Origin: Silanimonas sp965368785
Lineage (GTDB): Bacteria > Pseudomonadota > Gammaproteobacteria > Xanthomonadales > Xanthomonadaceae
Length of the DNA: 10,564 nucleotides
Assembly: GCA_965368785.1 (NCBI GenBank)
Contig: CBDUOG010000065.1
Location: 1-10,564 of the forward strand
Direction of reading: 5' to 3'
This document shows positions 6,943-10,564 of the stretch, one piece after another (the first letter of the stretch is position 1; every line of letters starts with the position of its first letter). The notes beneath the pieces were generated by a model that saw only the letters and a program-made list of their open reading frames with translations, made no database searches and was not told the DNA's origin. The translations under genes were made by a program, and so were the position numbers.

Positions 6943-7713
6943 ATGAGTGTTCGTGAACAAGCACAGGTATACGTCGAGAAATGGCTGAATCAAGAGCCAT
7001 CGATGCGTTGGGCTATGGTTTTCTGCCCAAGTGCTATGCGCGAGCGCGCGCTGCTATGGGGCGCGCTTCAAGCTGAACTGCGCGACGCTCTATTTGAGCT
7101 CAGCGAACCTCAGGTCAGCAGAGCAAAGCGCGATTGGTGGGCTGAAGAACTTACCGCCTTAGGCAATGGCGCTGCGCGTCATCCGCTCACGCGTTCCTTA
7201 GCTGGGTTTGGTGGGCAATGGCATCTCTTGGCCGCTGAACTCGGTGCCGCAAGCCAGACCCGGCTGGCGTCAGATTTTGAGCAGAGCGTCGACATGTTGG
7301 GAACACTAGCCAGCGCATTGGGTTGTGCTGAGCGTGCGTTGTTGGACGAGTCGGGTGATGCAGATTCGGTTCGATCCGATAGCCAAAGTTGGATTGCGCA
7401 GCTCCTGGTGCAGCGGATTCCTCACGGGCTCACGCAATACGACAAAGCGCTGATACCGCTCGACTTCCACTTGCGCTTCGCCAGCGCAGGGCACAGCGCA
7501 TTGCTGCGTGCCTGGGGGCAGCAGGTGAGCGTGTTGGTCACTGCCGATGCAACCTATTCCAGCGTTTTTCGATCAATTACGGCCGGTTTGCTGCGCTACC
7601 AATTAGCGCGTTTGGCTGAGCGTGGACAGCTACCCGAGATGGGAAGGTGGTCCAGCCTGATCAGATGTTGGGGTTCAGCTCGCACTTATATGCGTCAGCA
7701 GGGCACGCAATAA
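6943..7713 (+). CDS. Degenerate squalene/phytoene synthase-family protein (probable non-catalytic)
   Basis: The 256-aa helical protein resembles the squalene/phytoene synthase family in the block RERALLWGALQAEL (33-46), SRAKRDWWAEEL (59-70), the RHPL turn (79-82) and IPLDF (171-175). Comparable proteins occur in Xanthomonas-type bacteria, and mitochondrial NDUFAF6 has the same layout. The first Asp-rich site (DDIVD-like) reads LRDALFEL here. The second (RDVxED-like) reads QRIPHGLTQYD. Both diphosphate/Mg2+ sites are therefore missing, so carotenoid or hopanoid synthesis is unlikely. ATG 6943 starts 5 nt after the mupP stop with no clear Shine-Dalgarno, which suggests reinitiation and membership of the mtaD-ubiG-mupP operon. 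Family assignment is from recall of motif order, and the function is unknown; a quinone or respiratory-complex role is only a guess from ubiG proximity. Confidence 0.62.
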   Translation: MSVREQAQVYVEKWLNQEPSMRWAMVFCPSAMRERALLWGALQAELRDALFELSEPQVSRAKRDWWAEELTALGNGAARHPLTRSLAGFGGQWHLLAAELGAASQTRLASDFEQSVDMLGTLASALGCAERALLDESGDADSVRSDSQSWIAQLLVQRIPHGLTQYDKALIPLDFHLRFASAGHSALLRAWGQQVSVLVTADATYSSVFRSITAGLLRYQLARLAERGQLPEMGRWSSLIRCWGSARTYMRQQGTQ

Positions 7714-7723
7714 CCGGCTAAAA

Positions 7724-7753
7724 TTGACGGCTTCTACACAGTTCCTGTGAAAT
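7724..7753 (+). promoter_or_regulatory. Candidate sigma-70 promoter for folE2 with overlapping inverted repeat
   Basis: TTGACG (7724-7729) is a 5 of 6 -35 box. TGAAAT (7748-7753), 18 bp on, is a 4 of 6 -10 box. A short inverted repeat CACAG-TTC-CTGTG (7737-7749) covers the spacer end and the start of the -10, a place where a repressor could act. No Zur-type AT-rich palindrome is visible, although folE2 genes are often zinc-regulated. Confidence 0.4.
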
Positions 7754-7784
7754 CTTGCAGGTCCGGAATTACGGAATCCCATTA

Positions 7785-8732
7785 ATGACCCCAATTAATC
7801 AGAGCGTGCGCGCGATGCCAGATATCGCCGCCAATGCTAAAGCCGCGACCGCAGGTATTCTCGACTGGGTAGGCATGTCTGAAATTACTGCGCCGATACG
7901 CTTGCAGGCTGCGGACGGGACTTTGGTTCAAAGCGCGGCTCGAATTGTCGCCGGGGTCAACTTAAAGAATCCGGATGTTCGCGGCATCCACATGTCGCGC
8001 TTGTATTTGGCCATTGAAGACAGCGTGGCGCATGAGCCGCTGTCACCGTGCAGTTTGCGCCGCGTTCTGCGCACTTTTCTGGATAGCCACGCTGAGCTCT
8101 CAGACAAAGCGCGCGTACAGATTCGCTTTGAACATTTGTTGCAGCGTCGCGCCCTGATCAGTGAGAACACGGGCTGGAGAAGTTATCCGGTTGAAATTAA
8201 TGCGCAGATGATCAACCAGACATTTGAGCTCGAATTGGTGCTGGAAGTGCAGTATTCGAGTACGTGCCCGTGCTCGGCTGCTTTGGCTCGTCAGTTGATC
8301 CAGGAGCAATTTGAGCGCGATTTTGCGCAAGATCAAAATCTAGATCGTGCAGCGGTGCTGCGATGGTTGGGGTCAGAGCAAGGCATTGTTGCCACTCCAC
8401 ACAGTCAGCGCAGCACCGCCAGAGTGCGGGTTAAATTGTTGCCGACGTTCCAGCAATTGCCGGTTTTGGAGTTGATCGACCGGCTCGAGTTTGCCCTGAA
8501 GACACCTGTCCAGACCGCCGTTAAACGCGAAGACGAGCAGGAGTTTGCGCGGCTGAACGGGCAAAACCCGATGTTCTGTGAAGACGCTGCCCGGCGCCTG
8601 CAGTCAGCGCTCTCGAGCGAGGAGCGCATTCAGGACTTCTGGTTGCAGGTATCGCATTTTGAAAGCCTGCATGCACACGATGCGGTGGCAGAGGCCAGCA
8701 AGTTTCCGGATCAGGCTTACGTGCCGCTGTGA
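7785..8732 (+). CDS. folE2: GTP cyclohydrolase IB FolE2
   Basis: FolE2 converts GTP to 7,8-dihydroneopterin triphosphate, the first step to folate, and works without the strict zinc requirement of FolE. With ATG 7785 the protein is 315 aa, near family length. Visible motifs are NLKNPDVRGIHMSRLY (59-74), SSTCPCSAALAR (158-169, with the probable active-site Cys161), PHSQRSTARV (205-214, conserved His206) and NPMFCEDAARRL (261-272). An in-frame TTG at 7755 would add ten residues (ending YGIPL) that look non-conserved; CGGAAT about 10 nt before ATG 7785 supports the shorter form. The gene is 71 bp after the synthase-like gene and probably has its own promoter. Whether FolE is also present in the genome is unknown. 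The stop is directly followed by the stop of the convergent M23 gene. Confidence 0.93.
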   Translation: MTPINQSVRAMPDIAANAKAATAGILDWVGMSEITAPIRLQAADGTLVQSAARIVAGVNLKNPDVRGIHMSRLYLAIEDSVAHEPLSPCSLRRVLRTFLDSHAELSDKARVQIRFEHLLQRRALISENTGWRSYPVEINAQMINQTFELELVLEVQYSSTCPCSAALARQLIQEQFERDFAQDQNLDRAAVLRWLGSEQGIVATPHSQRSTARVRVKLLPTFQQLPVLELIDRLEFALKTPVQTAVKREDEQEFARLNGQNPMFCEDAARRLQSALSSEERIQDFWLQVSHFESLHAHDAVAEASKFPDQAYVPL

Positions 8733-9590
8733 TTACCTGGCTTGAGGATTGAGCTCGGCCTTCACCAAAGTTTGCGGATCAATGCGGGTGCTGAACCAGT
8801 TCATACCCCAATGCAGATGGGGTCCCGATGCTCGCCCGGTAGCGCCTACGGCACCGATTACCTGACCCTGTCGCACATAATCGCCAGCAGCCACATCAAG
8901 CCGTGAAAGATGCAGAAAATTGGAACTGACGCCGTGTCCGTGGTCCAGAAGTACGGTGCCTCCGGTTAAGAACATATTGGCATTGGCGTAAGTGACCAGA
9001 CCCGCCGCAGGCGCTTTGACCGCCGTGCCGCTGGCTGCGGCAATATCCATTCCCGAATGCCCCGACCCGGGCTTGCCGTTATACACGCGCTGCGAACCGA
9101 AACGCCCGCTGATTCGGCCGCTAACCGGCCAGATAAATTGCGCGGAGAAATCTTCGCGCGCGTCATCACGATTGCGTTGCGCGGTCACCTCAGCCTGTTC
9201 CTTTGCAATTCTCGCTGCGGTTTCCGGGTCCGGGGTAACGGTCGCCTGCGGAACGCCTCGAACGTGTTCCACTGGAAATTCTCGGGGCGTAATCCGGACT
9301 TGGTGTGAAAATCGGTGGGTGTCTTGAAGGACTAATTCGAGCTCAATCGGCGCAGTTTGCTCTTTGCTGGCGGCAATCACGAATAATCCGTTGGCTGACA
9401 CGCGGATCGGTTCGCGTTTGCCATCTGTATGAATTCGGAAAACCTGGGAGCCCGGCGGCAGTCGGCCGACCGATAGCTCGGCCTGGGCGATTTTGTCGGG
9501 AAGCTGAAGATCCGTGATTTTTAGTGACCCGGCGAGAGCTGCCGGGCAAATGAACAGACAAATCGTTAAGCATAAACCGTTTATAGTCAT
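8733..9590 (-). CDS. Secreted M23 (LytM-type) zinc metallopeptidase
   Basis: This is a 285-aa exported peptidoglycan endopeptidase. A hydrophobic signal segment (about 1-20, cleavage after AALA) precedes a beta-rich N-terminal region (about 21-115), a charged linker (about 118-148, rich in Ala, Glu and Arg) and the M23 domain (about 150-275). Active-site residues are all present: H178 and D182 in GHSGMD, H227 in FLHLS, and H258/H260 in GPHLHWG, so it is probably catalytic rather than an EnvC/NlpD-like activator. The signal peptide is unusual in having no Lys or Arg before the hydrophobic core, but an in-frame stop a few codons upstream rules out a longer N-terminus. No Shine-Dalgarno is visible. 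It lies 46 bp after yidD on the same strand. The stop codon touches the folE2 stop with no terminator between. Confidence 0.9.
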   Translation of the reverse strand: MTINGLCLTICLFICPAALAGSLKITDLQLPDKIAQAELSVGRLPPGSQVFRIHTDGKREPIRVSANGLFVIAASKEQTAPIELELVLQDTHRFSHQVRITPREFPVEHVRGVPQATVTPDPETAARIAKEQAEVTAQRNRDDAREDFSAQFIWPVSGRISGRFGSQRVYNGKPGSGHSGMDIAAASGTAVKAPAAGLVTYANANMFLTGGTVLLDHGHGVSSNFLHLSRLDVAAGDYVRQGQVIGAVGATGRASGPHLHWGMNWFSTRIDPQTLVKAELNPQAR

Positions 9591-9636
9591 AAGCTTATAT
9601 TACTAAATTAATTTGATTTATGAAATCGCTAATTGC
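9591..9636 (-). promoter_or_regulatory. AT-rich leader of the M23 peptidase gene
   Basis: This 46-bp gap between yidD and the M23 gene is far more AT-rich than its surroundings. It holds several -10-like hexamers, for example TAATAT on the minus strand at 9602-9597, and small palindromes (AAATTAATTT at 9605-9614; GATTT-ATG-AAATC at 9615-9627). No good -35 pairs with them. A promoter for the peptidase gene is plausible but unproven. Confidence 0.3.
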
Positions 9637-9891
9637 CTAGTCTTCAATCGGCGGTGGCGTCAGTGTACTGCCTGGCACGGGGTCAAATCCGCCCGGATGG
9701 AACGGGTGGCAGCGCCCCAGTCGCTTTACGCCCATCCACACCCCTTTTGCGGCGCCGAAGCGCTCGACCGCTTCTTTCATGTACATTGAGCAGCTGGGGT
9801 AAAATCGACAGTGTTGGCCGAGGTAAGGGCTGATATAACGTTTGTACCCATTCAAGCTGGTTAATATTAGAGTCTTCACAAAAATCGTCAC
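9637..9891 (-). CDS. yidD: Membrane protein insertion efficiency factor YidD
   Basis: YidD is a small inner-membrane-associated protein that assists YidC-dependent insertion. The 84-aa product has the whole family signature: an N-terminal amphipathic or hydrophobic stretch, YKRYISPYLGQHCRFYPSCS (16-35) and GVKRLGRCHPFHPGGFDPVP (54-73), with the three conserved cysteines C28, C34 and C61. GTG 9891 is the longest start; a second in-frame GTG at 9879 would remove four residues, and neither has a clear Shine-Dalgarno. In most bacteria yidD sits between rnpA and yidC, but here it is beside an M23 peptidase gene and divergent from the H1-like gene, so this copy is relocated or an additional one. 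Confidence 0.95.
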   Translation of the reverse strand: MTIFVKTLILTSLNGYKRYISPYLGQHCRFYPSCSMYMKEAVERFGAAKGVWMGVKRLGRCHPFHPGGFDPVPGSTLTPPPIED

Positions 9892-9897
9892 GGTGGG

Positions 9898-9926
9898 TTG
9901 CTGAATTGTTCCAGCTAGGCTATAAC
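9898..9926 (+). promoter_or_regulatory. Candidate promoter for the H1-like gene
   Basis: TATAAC (9921-9926) is a 5 of 6 -10 box, with TTGCTG (9898-9903) 17 bp upstream as a weaker -35 (TTG matched). Transcription would begin near 9933, leaving only about 5 nt before GTG 9938 but about 35 nt before GTG 9968, so it supports the downstream start. Confidence 0.45.
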
Positions 9927-9954
9927 AGCGCGCTGCCGTGGCTCAAGGAAGTCC

Positions 9955-9960
9955 AAAGGA
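9955..9960 (+). promoter_or_regulatory. Ribosome binding site deciding the H1-like start
   Basis: AAAGGA lies 7 nt before GTG 9968. The alternative in-frame GTG 9938, which would add ten residues, has no Shine-Dalgarno. Confidence 0.65.
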
Positions 9961-9967
9961 ATCTAGC

Positions 9968-10564
9968 GTGGTTGTAAAGAAATCTACTAAGAAATCTGCC
10001 GCAAAAGCGGCTCCCAAGAAGGCTCCTGCGAAGGCTGCCAAGTCCGTGGCCAAAGCCGCGCCGAAAAAGGCTGCTCCAAAGAGTCCTGCCAAGAAGCCGG
10101 CGATAAAGAAGGCTGCTAAACCAGCCAAAAAGGCCCCGGCCAAGAAAGCGGCTGCTAAAAAGGCTGCGCCGAAAAAAGTCGCGGCGAAGAAGCCGGCGGC
10201 TAAAAAGGTAGTAGCTAAAAAACCTGCGGCAAAAAAAGTGGTAGCAAAAAAAGCTGCGCCCGCTAAAAAAGCCGCAGTGAAAAAGGCTAAGCCGGTAGCG
10301 GCGCCTGCCAAGAAAAAAGAGGCTAAGCCCGCTCCTGTAAAAAAGACACCTGTTAAAGCAAAGCCTGCTGAAAAAGCAGTCGTTGCGAAAAAGACTAAAG
10401 CTGTAAAACCGGCGGCCGCCAATAAGAAAACGGCCAAGGTGGTAGCGAAGCCGGTTGTTGATGCAGCACCTGAAGTAAAAACTAATCCTTCTGTGAAGCG
10501 TCCCTCCGGAAAAAAAGCGGGCTATGTAAAGCCGGCAAAACCCAGAGAAGAGAGGATTAAAGTG
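9968..10564 (+). CDS. Histone H1-like Lys/Ala/Pro-rich protein, N-terminal part (3' end outside window)
   Basis: An open frame of 199 codons runs from GTG 9968 to the window edge without a stop. Residues 4 to about 163 are almost only Lys, Ala, Pro and Val in AAKK, PAKK and PAAKK units, like histone H1 tails and the C-terminal half of Pseudomonas AlgP, so binding to DNA or another polyanion is likely. A 10-residue unit PAAKKVVAKK occurs twice in tandem (76-85, 86-95). From about residue 165 the composition changes: Asp, Glu, Asn, Ser, Gly, Arg and Tyr appear and the repeat fades (PSGKKAGYVKPAKPREERI), which suggests a different domain follows. AlgP has its basic repeat at the C-terminus, so this is probably not AlgP. 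DksA/TraR-type proteins with Lys/Ala-rich N-terminal extensions are one candidate, but the domain is not in view. The minus-strand open frame across this region is a compositional shadow. Confidence 0.75.
   Translation, partial: MVVKKSTKKSAAKAAPKKAPAKAAKSVAKAAPKKAAPKSPAKKPAIKKAAKPAKKAPAKKAAAKKAAPKKVAAKKPAAKKVVAKKPAAKKVVAKKAAPAKKAAVKKAKPVAAPAKKKEAKPAPVKKTPVKAKPAEKAVVAKKTKAVKPAAANKKTAKVVAKPVVDAAPEVKTNPSVKRPSGKKAGYVKPAKPREERIKV

Noticed and set aside
9943..10437. Long minus-strand open frame (164 aa, Ala/Phe/Leu-rich) opposite the H1-like gene
   Set aside because: It is the complement of Lys and Ala codons (AAA/AAG to TTT/CTT, GCN to NGC), which rarely give stops. The plus strand has the promoter, ribosome binding site and recognisable repeat protein.
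1..10564. Search for CRISPR arrays, tRNA/rRNA genes, insertion sequences, toxin-antitoxin pairs and phage genes
   Set aside because: No direct-repeat arrays, cloverleaf-like segments, terminal inverted repeats or transposase motifs were seen. All intergenic gaps are at most about 106 bp.

Overview
The window looks like chromosomal DNA of a gammaproteobacterium with moderate GC. The main evidence is a FimX-type REC-PAS-GGDEF-EAL protein, a divergent epmB/efp pair (the beta-lysylation branch of EF-P), and a compact mtaD-ubiG-mupP cluster of the kind known from Pseudomonas. A squalene/phytoene-synthase-like gene follows the cluster, a combination I associate with Xanthomonas-like and related lineages. 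I cannot name a genus. I see no rRNA, tRNA, CRISPR array, insertion sequence or phage gene; this is mostly core genome with a few unusual members.

Layout. (1) 1-294: the 3' end of an acyl-CoA dehydrogenase gene on the plus strand, cut by an in-frame TAA inside a conserved C-terminal motif, then a bidirectional terminator at 308-338. (2) 355-3523, minus strand: a fimX-like gene downstream of epmB. (3) 3524-3609: divergent intergenic region. (4) 3610-7713, plus strand: efp, mtaD, ubiG, mupP and a degenerate squalene/phytoene-synthase-like gene. The last four are spaced by 1-nt overlap, 4-nt overlap and 5 nt, so they read as one operon. (5) 7714-8732: folE2 with its own candidate promoter. (6) 8733-9891, minus strand: an M23 peptidase gene preceded by yidD; the peptidase stop codon directly abuts the folE2 stop codon. 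(7) 9938-10564, plus strand: the start of a histone-H1-like Lys/Ala/Pro-rich protein that runs off the window.

How the genes work together. EpmB makes the (R)-beta-lysine that is attached to Lys34 of the EF-P encoded divergently; the ligase EpmA is not here. UbiG releases S-adenosylhomocysteine and MtaD can deaminate it, so their coupling makes metabolic sense. MupP belongs to the MurNAc recycling route, whose other enzymes are not in the window. FimX acts as a c-di-GMP receptor in type IV pilus function. FolE2 makes dihydroneopterin triphosphate for folate and related pterins. The M23 peptidase and YidD act in the envelope.

Most worth a second look: the nonsense codon and Glu-to-Asp change at the acyl-CoA dehydrogenase end; the synthase-like gene lacking both Asp-rich motifs; and the basic repeat tail at the right edge, which seems to be an N-terminal extension leading into an unseen domain. 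I found no convincing new multi-gene system.
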